Shown here piece by piece: positions 1-7,808 of a stretch of DNA of 64,000 nucleotides (position 1 is the stretch's first letter; every line of letters starts with the position of its first letter). The stretch covers positions 62,001 to 126,000 of the forward strand of contig NZ_RBXP01000015.1 in the NCBI RefSeq assembly GCF_003634965.1. Reading direction: 5' to 3'. The stretch comes from Azonexus fungiphilus (GTDB lineage Bacteria; Pseudomonadota; Gammaproteobacteria; Burkholderiales; Rhodocyclaceae). The notes under the pieces were generated by a model. It worked only from the letters and a program-made list of their open reading frames with translations. It was not told the origin of the DNA and searched no databases. The translations under genes were made by a program, and so were the position numbers.

Positions 1-1
1 C

Positions 2-349
2 CTGGCGACGCTCGAGCCGGAACTGGAGGACGTGCTTCGTTCGCTCGGCGCCCGCCGCTGGCAGATCCTCTACAAGGTCGGCATCCCGCGCTCGCTGCCC
101 TTCTTCTTCGCCTCTCTCAAGGTGGCGATCACGCTCGCCTTCGTCGGCTCGGTGATCTCGGAGACGGTGGCCTCCAACCTCGGCATCGGCTACCTGATGA
201 TGTCGGCCAGTTCGTCGATGAACATGCCGCTGGTCTTTGCCGGGCTGATCGTCATCGGCGTCATGGGCGTGGTCATGTACGAACTCTTCGCGCTGGCCGA
301 GAAACGCCTCACCGGCTGGGCCCACCGCAACCCCAACGCACCGGGCTGA
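2..349 (+). CDS. ABC transporter permease, C-terminal part (5' end outside window)
   Basis: The reading frame is open to the left edge, so only the last ~115 residues are present. They show the cytoplasmic EAA-type loop of binding-protein-dependent permeases (PELEDVLRSLGARRWQ, then PRSLPFFFASLKVA) followed by two hydrophobic segments (AITLAFVGSVISETVA and LVFAGLIVIGVMGVVMYELF). This arrangement fits the NitT/TauT/SsuC-type permeases that import nitrate, taurine, sulfonates or pyrimidine-like compounds. Substrate cannot be told from this fragment; the purine genes nearby make a nitrogen compound plausible, but that is inference. It ends with a typical hydrophilic tail and is followed by a strong terminator. 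Confidence 0.8.
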   Translation: MATLEPELEDVLRSLGARRWQILYKVGIPRSLPFFFASLKVAITLAFVGSVISETVASNLGIGYLMMSASSSMNMPLVFAGLIVIGVMGVVMYELFALAEKRLTGWAHRNPNAPG

Positions 350-372
350 GAGGCCCCCGCGAGAAGTGACGA

Positions 373-395
373 CGGCGCCCGCGGGCGCCGTTTTT
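373..395 (+). terminator. Rho-independent terminator after the ABC permease
   Basis: A perfect GC-rich inverted repeat (CGGCGCCC-GC-GGGCGCCG) is followed directly by five T. The T run touches the stop codon of the convergent LysR gene. Confidence 0.85.
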
Positions 396-1354
396 CATGC
401 GCCGGCGGTGACGTCGCCGAAAATCGCCGGGGCGTTGGCGCGGACGATCTCGACGAAGCGGCGCAGGCGCGCCGGGTAGAAGCGGGCGTAGGGATAGACC
501 AGGCTGATCGGCAGCGGTTGCGCCTGCCACTCGGGGGCGAGATGGACCAGGTCGCCGCGGGCGATGTCGTCGGCGAGCATCCAGGCCGAGGCGATGCCGG
601 CGCCGATGCCGCGCAGCATCGCGCTGCGCAGCGCATAGAGGTTGTCGGTGCTGAAGCGCGGGGTGATCGGAAAACGTCGCCGCTTGCCGCTGCCGATGTG
701 GCTGAGCGAGACCTCGGTGCGGTAGTAGGTGCGCAGCGCCAGCCAGGGCAGATTTGCCAGTTCGCCGGCGTCGACCGGCAATGGCCGGCCGGCCAGCACC
801 GAGGGCGCGGCGACGGCGATGCGATGGACTTCGCCGAGGCGGATCGCCACCAGCCCGGGATCGGCGATCTCGCCGACCTGGATGGCGCAGTCGATGCCGG
901 CGGCGATGTAATCCTGGATGCTGCTGTCGTCGTGCAGCATCCATTCGACGGTGATCCGCGGCCAGCGCTCGAGGTACTCGGCGAGTGGCTCGATCAGCCG
1001 GGCCTGGCCGAAGGCGTGCGGGACGATCACGCGCAGCGTGCCTTCCGGTGCATCGCCGGCGCCGCGCAATTCGGCCTCGAAGGAGGCCCAGCTGGCGAGC
1101 AGTTCGCGGGCGCGTTCGTAGCAGCGTTCGCCGTCCTGGGTCAGGCCCATGTGGTGCGTCGTCCGCTGCAGCAGGCGCAGGCCGAGCGAGCGTTCGAGCG
1201 CCTGCAGGCGGCGGCTGACCGTCGGTTGCGTCGTTCCCAGCTGTTCGGCGGCGGCCGACAGGCTGCCGGCCTCGACGATGCGGACGAAGGTCTGCATCAG
1301 TTCGATGCGGTCGCCGCTGCTTGCGGCCGGTTCGTGGCTGGTCGGCTTTGTCAT
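395..1354 (-). CDS. LysR-family transcriptional regulator
   Basis: Protein of 319 residues with an N-terminal winged helix-turn-helix (about residues 17-78, including SLSAAAEQLGTTQPTVSRR) and the LysR effector-binding domain after it. Of the possible starts I chose the ATG giving MTKPTSHEP, because the longer frame would run into the neighbouring gene's leader with no homologous residues. It is divergent from an MFS exporter with only 95 bp between the starts, and an inverted repeat lies in that gap, so it probably controls the exporter and itself. The effector is unknown. The protein resembles the CrgA-type subgroup of LysR regulators in its length and architecture. Confidence 0.9.
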   Translation of the reverse strand: MTKPTSHEPAASSGDRIELMQTFVRIVEAGSLSAAAEQLGTTQPTVSRRLQALERSLGLRLLQRTTHHMGLTQDGERCYERARELLASWASFEAELRGAGDAPEGTLRVIVPHAFGQARLIEPLAEYLERWPRITVEWMLHDDSSIQDYIAAGIDCAIQVGEIADPGLVAIRLGEVHRIAVAAPSVLAGRPLPVDAGELANLPWLALRTYYRTEVSLSHIGSGKRRRFPITPRFSTDNLYALRSAMLRGIGAGIASAWMLADDIARGDLVHLAPEWQAQPLPISLVYPYARFYPARLRRFVEIVRANAPAIFGDVTAGA

Positions 1355-1367
1355 GCGTGAAATGTAT

Positions 1368-1387
1368 GGCAAATCTGCGTTTTTGCC
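1368..1387. promoter_or_regulatory. Candidate LysR operator between divergent genes
   Basis: Inverted repeat GGCAAA-N8-TTTGCC in the short gap between the LysR gene and the MFS gene. Position and symmetry fit a LysR binding site; no binding data can be read from sequence. Confidence 0.5.
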
Positions 1388-1449
1388 TACTACACAGTTG
1401 GCTTTTGAATGATCAAGATGGCGCCTGTCCAATTTCCCCGGGGTTCCCG

Positions 1450-2640
1450 ATGTCCGCGCCATCTTCCGCCGAGAGCGGCCTGTCGCCGCTGTTGATCCTG
1501 CTGCTGGCGCTCAGCGCCGGCCTCTCGGTCGCCTCGCTCTATTACGCCCAGCCGATGCTCGGCATCCTCGGCGCCGATCTCGGTGCCGGCGAGGGCGAAC
1601 TCGGCCTGGTGCCGACGCTGACCCAGCTCGGCTACGCCCTCGGCATCCTGCTGCTGGCACCGCTCGGCGACCGCCACGACCGGCGGCGCATCATCCTGCT
1701 CAAGAGCGGCGCGCTGATCGCGGCGCTGCTGCTCGCCGCGGCGGCGCCCTCGGTCGGCTTCCTGATCGCCGTCAGCCTGGCCGTCGGCCTGGCCGCGACG
1801 CTGACCCAGGACATCCTGCCGGCCGCGGCGACGCTGGCCAACGCCCAGCAGCGCGGCCGCGTCGTCGGCACGGTGATGACCGGCCTGCTGCTCGGCATCC
1901 TGCTTTCGCGCGTGGTCAGCGGGCTGGTCGCCGAGTGGTTCGGCTGGCGCGCCACCTTCGTCTTCGCCGGCGCCAGCATCGTGCTCGTCGCCTATGTCGC
2001 CTGGCGCCACCTGCCGCGTTTCGCGCCGACCACCGACCTGGCCTACGGCCGCCTGATCGGCTCCTTGTGGACGCTGTGGCGCGCGCATCCGCCGCTGCGC
2101 CGGGCGGCGCTGGCGCAAGGGCTGCTCGCGGTCGGCTTCAGCGCCTTCTGGTCGACGCTGGCGATCATGCTGCACGGCGCGCCTTTCCATCTCGGCAGCG
2201 CCGCTGCCGGCGCCTTCGGGCTGGCCGGTGCGGCCGGGGCGCTGGCCGCGCCGCTGGCCGGCCATCTCGCCGACCGCCGCGGCGCCGGCCTGGTCACCCG
2301 GCTCGGCGCCGGCCTGAGCGCGCTGGCTTTCGCCGGGCTGGCGCTGGCCGCGCTGTACGCCCCGGCCGCCTGGCAGCTCGGGCTGCTGGCGGCGGGCACG
2401 GTGCTCTTCGACCTCGGCGTCCAGGCGACGCTGATCGCCCACCAGACGCTGGTCTACCGCATCGATCCGGGCGCCCGCAGCCGGCTCAACGCGGTCCTCT
2501 TCGTCGGCATGTTCACCGGCATGGCCAGCGGTGCAGTGAGCGGCAGCCTGCTGCTCGCCGCCTACGGCTGGGCGGCGGTGATGGCGGTGGCGGCGCTGGC
2601 CGCGCTTGGCGCCCTGTGGCTGCGCTGCCGGGGCGACTGA
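1450..2640 (+). CDS. MFS transporter (drug/metabolite exporter type)
   Basis: Protein of 396 residues with about twelve hydrophobic segments, as in the 12-TM DHA1-like major facilitator superfamily. The loop between TM2 and TM3 has the family motif in the form APLGDRHDRRRI, and the second half repeats it weakly as GHLADRRGAGLV. Start chosen at the ATG giving MSAPSSAESG, since upstream codons lie in the divergent regulatory region. It is likely induced or repressed by the LysR regulator transcribed away from it. Direction and substrate are unknown; this subgroup usually exports small amphiphilic molecules from the cytoplasm. Confidence 0.85.
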   Translation: MSAPSSAESGLSPLLILLLALSAGLSVASLYYAQPMLGILGADLGAGEGELGLVPTLTQLGYALGILLLAPLGDRHDRRRIILLKSGALIAALLLAAAAPSVGFLIAVSLAVGLAATLTQDILPAAATLANAQQRGRVVGTVMTGLLLGILLSRVVSGLVAEWFGWRATFVFAGASIVLVAYVAWRHLPRFAPTTDLAYGRLIGSLWTLWRAHPPLRRAALAQGLLAVGFSAFWSTLAIMLHGAPFHLGSAAAGAFGLAGAAGALAAPLAGHLADRRGAGLVTRLGAGLSALAFAGLALAALYAPAAWQLGLLAAGTVLFDLGVQATLIAHQTLVYRIDPGARSRLNAVLFVGMFTGMASGAVSGSLLLAAYGWAAVMAVAALAALGALWLRCRGD

Positions 2641-2752
2641 TCGGCGCTTGTTGCAGCGCAGCAGAATTTACGCTTTTTTTATGCGCGGCTTGCCAGAATG
2701 GGCGGCAGCAAACGGCGGGCGACGCTCCGCCGGCATAAAAAAGGGGTAAGGC

Positions 2753-4633
2753 ATGGACAAGGCACAAGACAGGAAGCGTCTGGCGACGCTGACACTGGCC
2801 GCGCTCGGCATCGTCTACGGCGACATCGGCACCAGCCCGCTGTACGCGATGAAGGAAGTCTTCGCCGGCGGCCATCATCCGGTCCCGGTAACGCCGGAGA
2901 ACATCCTCGGCGTGCTTTCGCTGTTCCTGTGGTCGCTGATCGTCGTCGTCACGATCAAGTACGTCTTCTTCATCATGCGCGCCGACAACAAGGGCGAAGG
3001 CGGCATCATCGCGCTGATGACGCTGGCGCTGCAGAAAGGCACGCCGGGCAGCCGCTCGCAGCGCCTGCTGGTGATGCTCGGCCTGTTCGGCGCGGCGCTG
3101 TTCTACGGCGACGGCGTGATCACGCCGGCGATCTCGGTGCTCTCGGCGGTCGAGGGCCTGGGCATCATCACGCCGGCCTTCGATCCCTACATCCGGCCGA
3201 TCGCGCTGCTCGTGCTGGTCGGGCTGTTCCTCTTCCAGCGCCAGGGCACGGCCAGCGTCGGCGCGCTCTTCGGGCCGGTGATGGTGCTCTGGTTCGCGGT
3301 GCTGGCGCTGCTTGGCGGCCTGGCCATCGCCGCCAATCCGGCGGTGCTGGCGGCGGTCGACCCGCGCCATGCCTTCGCTTTCCTGCAGCACAACGCGCTG
3401 CTCGGCTTCCTTTCGCTCGGTGCCGTCGTCCTCTGCCTGACCGGCGCCGAAGCGCTTTACGCCGACATGGGCCACTTCGGTGCCCGGCCGATCCGCTATG
3501 CCTGGCTCGGCTACGTGATGCCGGCGCTGCTCATCAATTATTTCGGCCAGGGCGCGCTGCTGCTCGCCGATCCGTCCGCCGCCGAGAATCCCTTCTACCT
3601 GCTGGCGCCGGAATGGGGCCGCTACCCGCTCGTGCTGCTGGCCACGGCGGCGACGGTGATCGCCTCGCAGGCGGTGATTTCGGGCGCCTTCTCGATCACC
3701 CAGCAGGCGATCCAGCTCGGCTACGCGCCGCGCCTGGCGATCCATCACACCTCGGACAAGGAGATCGGCCAGATCTACATTCCGGCGGTGAACTGGATGC
3801 TGCTCGCGGCGATCGTCGTCCTCGTCCTCGAATTCGGTTCCTCGTCGCGGCTGGCCGGCGCCTACGGCATCGCCGTCACTGGCACGATGCTGATCACCAA
3901 CCTGCTCGCCATCGCCGTCGCCGTCCGCCTGTGGCACTGGAGTCCGCTGCGCGCCGCGCTCGGCGCCTTGCCCTTCCTGTGCATCGACTTCGCCTTCTTT
4001 GCCGCCAACTCGCTGAAGATTCCCGAAGGCGGCTGGTTTCCGCTGGCTTTCGGGCTCGGCATCTTCACGCTGCTGACGACCTGGAAGCGCGGCCGCGAGC
4101 TGCTTGCCCGGCGTCTCGCCGAGGAAGGCATGGAACTGCGCCCGTTCGCCGCCGCGCTGGCCGCCGACGGCGCCGGGCGGATTCCCGGCAGCGCGGTGTT
4201 CCTGACCACCAACCCGGACAGCGTCCCGCATGCGCTGCTGCACAGCCTGAAGCACTACAAGGCGCTGCACGAGCGTGTCATCGTGCTCAGCGTCCGCGTC
4301 TTCGACGTGCCCTACGTGCCGGAGATCGACCGCGTCGAGATCAGCGCGCTGCCCGGCGGCTTCTTCCAGGTGATCGTCCAGTACGGCTTCAAGGATGAGC
4401 CGGACATCCCGGCGGCGCTGGCGCTGTGTCCGCCGGAAATGGTCACGGTCGACCTGATGGATACCTCGTTCTTCCTCGGCCGGGAGACGCTGATTCCGCG
4501 TCTCGGCTCGGCCATGGCCTACTGGCGCGCCTTGCTCTTCATCGCGATGTTCCGCAACGCCGGTAGCGCCACCGCCTTCTTCCGGATTCCGTCGAACCGC
4601 GTCGTCGAACTCGGGGCCCAGGTCGTGCTCTGA
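2753..4633 (+). CDS. kup: Low-affinity potassium transporter Kup
   Basis: Inner-membrane K+ uptake protein of 626 residues, the usual length for KUP/HAK/KT proteins. The signature GDIGTSPLY is at residues 23-31, followed by about twelve membrane segments and a cytoplasmic C-terminal domain from about residue 450 (ending in the family's SNRVVELGAQV motif). Start supported by the purine-rich ribosome-binding stretch AAAAAAGGGG just upstream. It stands alone, not in an operon, and ends at a very strong palindromic terminator. Confidence 0.97.
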   Translation: MDKAQDRKRLATLTLAALGIVYGDIGTSPLYAMKEVFAGGHHPVPVTPENILGVLSLFLWSLIVVVTIKYVFFIMRADNKGEGGIIALMTLALQKGTPGSRSQRLLVMLGLFGAALFYGDGVITPAISVLSAVEGLGIITPAFDPYIRPIALLVLVGLFLFQRQGTASVGALFGPVMVLWFAVLALLGGLAIAANPAVLAAVDPRHAFAFLQHNALLGFLSLGAVVLCLTGAEALYADMGHFGARPIRYAWLGYVMPALLINYFGQGALLLADPSAAENPFYLLAPEWGRYPLVLLATAATVIASQAVISGAFSITQQAIQLGYAPRLAIHHTSDKEIGQIYIPAVNWMLLAAIVVLVLEFGSSSRLAGAYGIAVTGTMLITNLLAIAVAVRLWHWSPLRAALGALPFLCIDFAFFAANSLKIPEGGWFPLAFGLGIFTLLTTWKRGRELLARRLAEEGMELRPFAAALAADGAGRIPGSAVFLTTNPDSVPHALLHSLKHYKALHERVIVLSVRVFDVPYVPEIDRVEISALPGGFFQVIVQYGFKDEPDIPAALALCPPEMVTVDLMDTSFFLGRETLIPRLGSAMAYWRALLFIAMFRNAGSATAFFRIPSNRVVELGAQVVL

Positions 4634-4648
4634 CCCGGCCGCGGTTTT

Positions 4649-4688
4649 TGCCCGGATTTGACGGTCGACCGTCAAATCCGGGCATTTT
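4649..4688 (+). terminator. 36-bp perfect palindrome, terminator of kup and copy of the dispersed GTCGAC element
   Basis: Positions 4649-4684 are a perfect palindrome centred on GTCGAC (arms 18 bp, outer bases TGCCCGG, inner TTTGACGGTC) followed by TTTT on the plus strand. It can fold as a long stem and so should terminate kup transcription. Its core is shared with other sites listed below. Confidence 0.75.
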
Positions 4689-4702
4689 CCATCGAACGCG
4701 CC

Positions 4703-4921
4703 TCAGCCGCGCCGGGTCGAGAAGCGCAGGTCCTTGCGATGCAGGAAGGTCAGCGCCGCCTCGTAGCGCAGCGCGAGTTCGCGCAGTAGCGGGTCGTCGG
4801 CCTGGGCGGCACGGTCGAGCAGGGCGGCATTGCTGCTCGCGCTCAGGGTTTCCGCCAGGGCCTGCGGGCTGAGGCTGGCCGGCAGCGGGGATGGGCGGTC
4901 GCTGCGGTGACTGGTCGTCAT
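4703..4921 (-). CDS. Small hypothetical protein, 72 residues
   Basis: Not recognised. The product is a soluble, Ala/Leu/Arg-rich 72-residue protein, probably mostly helical (LSPQALAETLSASSNAALLD; PLLRELALRYEAALTFLHRK). Support for it being real comes from upstream: an AT-rich region with a perfect palindrome that contains a TTGACA -35 box and a TATAAG-like -10 in this direction. No obvious partner: kup is convergent to it and the guanine deaminase operon ends beyond its promoter. It could be a small regulator or stress protein; no function is assigned. Confidence 0.5.
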   Translation of the reverse strand: MTTSHRSDRPSPLPASLSPQALAETLSASSNAALLDRAAQADDPLLRELALRYEAALTFLHRKDLRFSTRRG

Positions 4922-4955
4922 GATCTTGTCTCGTCAATGAATGCAAGATCATCTT

Positions 4956-4985
4956 ATAAATTTGACAATTATTTGTCAAATTTAT
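4956..4985. promoter_or_regulatory. AT-rich 30-bp palindrome, operator/promoter of the small ORF
   Basis: Perfect inverted repeat ATAAATTTGACAA-TTAT-TTGTCAAATTTAT. Read on the minus strand it contains TTGACA with a TATAAG/TAAGAT hexamer about 15-17 bp further on, so it overlaps a plausible sigma-70 promoter for the gene at 4703-4921. The symmetry suggests repressor binding. Confidence 0.5.
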
Positions 4986-5032
4986 TCTTTTGCGTATTTA
5001 TTGCCTGGTGATGCCAGGCGTCGGGACGCATG

Positions 5033-5061
5033 AAAATGGCGCCGGTCAGGCGCCATTTTTT
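5033..5061 (-). terminator. Bidirectional terminator downstream of the guanine deaminase operon
   Basis: Hairpin TGGCGCC-GGTCA-GGCGCCA flanked by AAAA on the left and TTTTTT on the right, so it can terminate on both strands. On the minus strand it closes the long purine operon that ends at 5111. Confidence 0.7.
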
Positions 5062-5069
5062 GCCGGATT

Positions 5070-5085
5070 TGACGGTCGACCGTCA
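5070..5085. repeat. Copy of the dispersed GTCGAC palindrome, intergenic
   Basis: TGACGGTCGACCGTCA preceded by TTTTTTGCCGGATT, the same arrangement as the copy after kup. It lies between the terminator and the end of guaD. Confidence 0.6.
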
Positions 5086-5110
5086 GCGTCGGCGATTTTC
5101 CGGGCGGCCC

Positions 5111-6430
5111 TCAGCGGCCCGTTTTCTGGCCGAGCACATGCGTTGCCGTCACGCAGCGTTCGTCGCCGAGGATCATCAGCGCGAACAGCGTCGCCGCCAG
5201 TTCGTCGGTTTTCTCCAGGCGGAAGTCGAGTTCCGGCGTCGCGCGCGGGTCGAGGACGATGAAGTCGGCTTCCTTGCCGACCGCGAAGTTGCCGATGAAC
5301 TCGTCGAGGTAGAGCGCCTGCGCGCCGCCCAGGGTGGCCAGGAACCAGGCGCGCAGCGGCGGCAGCGGGCGGCGGTGCACCTGCGAGACCTTGTAGGCTT
5401 CGTCAAGCGTGCGCAGCATGCTGAACGAGGTGCCGCCACCGACGTCGGTGGCCAGGCCGACGCGGATGCCGCCATCGACAGCGGCGGCGTGGTTGAAGAA
5501 GCCGCTGCCGAGGAAGAGGTTGGAAGTCGGGCAGAAGGCCGCCGCCGTGCCGGTTTCGGCCATGCGCGCGGCTTCGGCCGGCGACAGGTGGATGCAGTGG
5601 CCGTAGATGCTGCGCGGGCCGAGCAGGCCGTGGCGGTCGTAGACGTCGAGGTAGTCGCGCGCTTGCGGGAACAGCGACTTGACCCAGGCGATCTCGTCGA
5701 GGTTCTCGGCCAGGTGCGACTGCACGTGCAGGTCCGGTTTGCTGCGGTAAAGCTCACCGGCCAGCGTGAGCTGGGCCGCGGTCGAAGTCGGCGCGAAGCG
5801 CGGCGTGACGCAGTAGCGCAGCCGGTCCTTGCCGTGCCAGCGTTCGATCAGCGCCAGGCAGTCGCGTTCGGCGTCGGCGACGGTGTCGCACAGCGCCGGC
5901 GGCGCGTGGCGGTCCATCATGACCTTGCCGGTCAACATGCGCAGCCGGCGTTTTTCGGCGCCGGCCATGAAGGCGTCGACCGAGCCGGCATGCACCGTCG
6001 AGAAGACGGCGGCGGTGGTCGTGCCGTGGGCGAGCAGGCGGTCGAGGAAGTAATCGGCGGTGCGCGCGGCGACTTCCGGGTCGGCGAAGGCGGTTTCGGC
6101 CGGGAAGGTGTAGTCGTTGAGCCAGTCGAGCAGTTGCCGGCCGAAGGAGGCGATCACCGCCGATTGCGGGTAGTGGCAGTGAGTGTCGACCAGGCCGGGC
6201 AGGATCAGTCGGTCGCCGTAGTCGATGACTGTGGCGGCGGCGCGTTCGGCCGGCGCGATGCCGGCTTCGACCGTGGCGCGCGGGCCGGCGGCGGCGATGC
6301 GGCCGGCGACGATCCACAGCGCGCCGTCGGGAAAGTATTCGTAGCTGTCGGCGGCGTCCTGCTCGCCGGGGTCGGCGAGGAAGTGGAGGACGCGGCCGAG
6401 GACCAGTTGCGATGTCGGGCTGGCGTTCAT
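5111..6430 (-). CDS. guaD: Guanine deaminase (amidohydrolase superfamily)
   Basis: Hydrolyses guanine to xanthine and ammonia in the cytoplasm. The 439-residue length is typical of the TIM-barrel guanine deaminase. The metal-binding motif PGLVDTHCHYPQ has His84 and His86; further motifs are QSHLAEN (about 210), YGHCIHLSP (about 250) and FCPTSNLFLGSG (about 285), and ATDVGGGTSFSML near residue 310 carries the metal-binding Asp. It is the last gene of the operon running from xdhA, only 6 bp after the 8-oxoguanine deaminase-like gene, so its product xanthine feeds the xanthine dehydrogenase of the same operon. Confidence 0.93.
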   Translation of the reverse strand: MNASPTSQLVLGRVLHFLADPGEQDAADSYEYFPDGALWIVAGRIAAAGPRATVEAGIAPAERAAATVIDYGDRLILPGLVDTHCHYPQSAVIASFGRQLLDWLNDYTFPAETAFADPEVAARTADYFLDRLLAHGTTTAAVFSTVHAGSVDAFMAGAEKRRLRMLTGKVMMDRHAPPALCDTVADAERDCLALIERWHGKDRLRYCVTPRFAPTSTAAQLTLAGELYRSKPDLHVQSHLAENLDEIAWVKSLFPQARDYLDVYDRHGLLGPRSIYGHCIHLSPAEAARMAETGTAAAFCPTSNLFLGSGFFNHAAAVDGGIRVGLATDVGGGTSFSMLRTLDEAYKVSQVHRRPLPPLRAWFLATLGGAQALYLDEFIGNFAVGKEADFIVLDPRATPELDFRLEKTDELAATLFALMILGDERCVTATHVLGQKTGR

Positions 6431-6436
6431 GGGTTC

Positions 6437-7798
6437 TCAGTGGGCGGCGTTGGCGAGCTGGCGCGCCAGGCGGTTGTGGGTGGCGACCAGCGGCGGCAGG
6501 TCGAGCGGCAGCAAGTGGCCGTCGGCGACCACCGGCTTGCCGTTGATGATCGAATGGCGCACCGTTTGCGGCGTGCAGAAGACCAGCGCGGCGACCGGGT
6601 CGTGTACGGCGGCGCCGGCCAGGTCTAGGCCGCCAGTCGGGAAGGCGACGAGGTCGGCGCTCATGCCCGGGGCCAGGGCGCCGATGTCGTCCCGGTTGAG
6701 CACCTTGGCGCCGCCCAGCGTCGCCAGTTCCAGCGCCTGGCGCGCATTCAGCGCCGCCGGGCCATGGCCGACGCGGGCCAGCAGCATTGCCTGGCGCGCT
6801 TCGCCGAGCAGGTGGGCAGCATCGTTCGAGGCGCAGCCGTCCACGCCCAGACCGACATTGACGCCGGCGGCGCGCAGCGCCGGGATCGGCGCGATGCCGG
6901 AAGCCAGTCGCATGTTCGAGCAGGGGCAGTGGGCGACGCCGGTGCCGCTGCGGGCAAAGAGATCGATGCCCGGTGCGTCGAGCTTGACGCAGTGGGCGTG
7001 CCAGACGTCGTGGCCGACCCAGCCGAGCGATTCGGCGTATTCGGCCGGCGTCATGCCGAACTTCTCGCGGCTGTAGGCAACGTCGTTGTCGTTCTCGGCC
7101 AGGTGGGTGTGCAGTGAAACGCCGTAGCTGCGCGCCAGTTCGGCGGCGTCGCGCATCAGTTCGCGGCTGACCGAGAACGGCGAGCAGGGGGCGACGACGA
7201 TGCGCTGCATGGCGTGGCACTTGGGATCGTGCCAGGTTTCGATCAGGCGCTGCGTGTCCTTGAGGATGCTCGCCTCGTCCTCGACCAGCCGATCCGGCGG
7301 CAGGCCGCCCTGGCTTTCGCCGACGCTCATGCTGCCGCGCGCGGCGTGGAAACGCATGCCGATGGTCGCGGCGGCTTCGATGGAATCGTCGAGCCGGCTG
7401 CCGTTCGGGTAGAGGTAGAGATGGTCGCTCGACGTGGTGCAGCCGGAGAGGATCAATTCGGCCATCGCGGTCAAGGTCGAAATCCGGATCATTTCCGGCG
7501 TCAGCCCGGCCCAGATCGGGTACAGGCGGCGCAGCCAGCCGAACAGTTCGGCGTCCTGGGCGCCGGGGATCGCCCGGGTCAGGCTCTGGTACATGTGGTG
7601 GTGCGTGTTGACCAGGCCGGGCAGGGCGACCGTGCCGGCCAGCGAGATGACCTGGTCGGCGGTGGCCGGCAGGTCGGCGGACGGGCCGACCGCCTCGATC
7701 ACCCCGTCGCGGATGAAGACGCCGCCGCCGGGGATTTCGCGGCGGGCAGCGTCCATCGTCACGAGGACGTCGGCGTCCTTGAGCAGCAGCGTCGGCAT
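6437..7798 (-). CDS. 8-oxoguanine deaminase-type amidohydrolase
   Basis: Protein of 453 residues in the amidohydrolase superfamily, atrazine chlorohydrolase/TrzN-like branch. GLVNTHHHMYQSLTRAIPGA carries the metal ligands His66 and His68; THLAEND, HCVKLD and GVDGCASND follow in the order expected for the mononuclear metal site. The closest known role for this subgroup is deamination of 8-oxoguanine to urate, which fits the purine operon; isocytosine or guanine-like substrates are alternatives. It sits between the importer genes (10 bp downstream of a permease) and guaD. Confidence 0.8.
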   Translation of the reverse strand: MPTLLLKDADVLVTMDAARREIPGGGVFIRDGVIEAVGPSADLPATADQVISLAGTVALPGLVNTHHHMYQSLTRAIPGAQDAELFGWLRRLYPIWAGLTPEMIRISTLTAMAELILSGCTTSSDHLYLYPNGSRLDDSIEAAATIGMRFHAARGSMSVGESQGGLPPDRLVEDEASILKDTQRLIETWHDPKCHAMQRIVVAPCSPFSVSRELMRDAAELARSYGVSLHTHLAENDNDVAYSREKFGMTPAEYAESLGWVGHDVWHAHCVKLDAPGIDLFARSGTGVAHCPCSNMRLASGIAPIPALRAAGVNVGLGVDGCASNDAAHLLGEARQAMLLARVGHGPAALNARQALELATLGGAKVLNRDDIGALAPGMSADLVAFPTGGLDLAGAAVHDPVAALVFCTPQTVRHSIINGKPVVADGHLLPLDLPPLVATHNRLARQLANAAH

Positions 7799-7808
7799 GG
7801 CGTCCTCG

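Noticed and set aside
2513..4675. A 720-codon minus-strand frame over kup
   Set aside because: Shadow frame of kup with Arg/Gln/Asp-rich composition and no homologous features.
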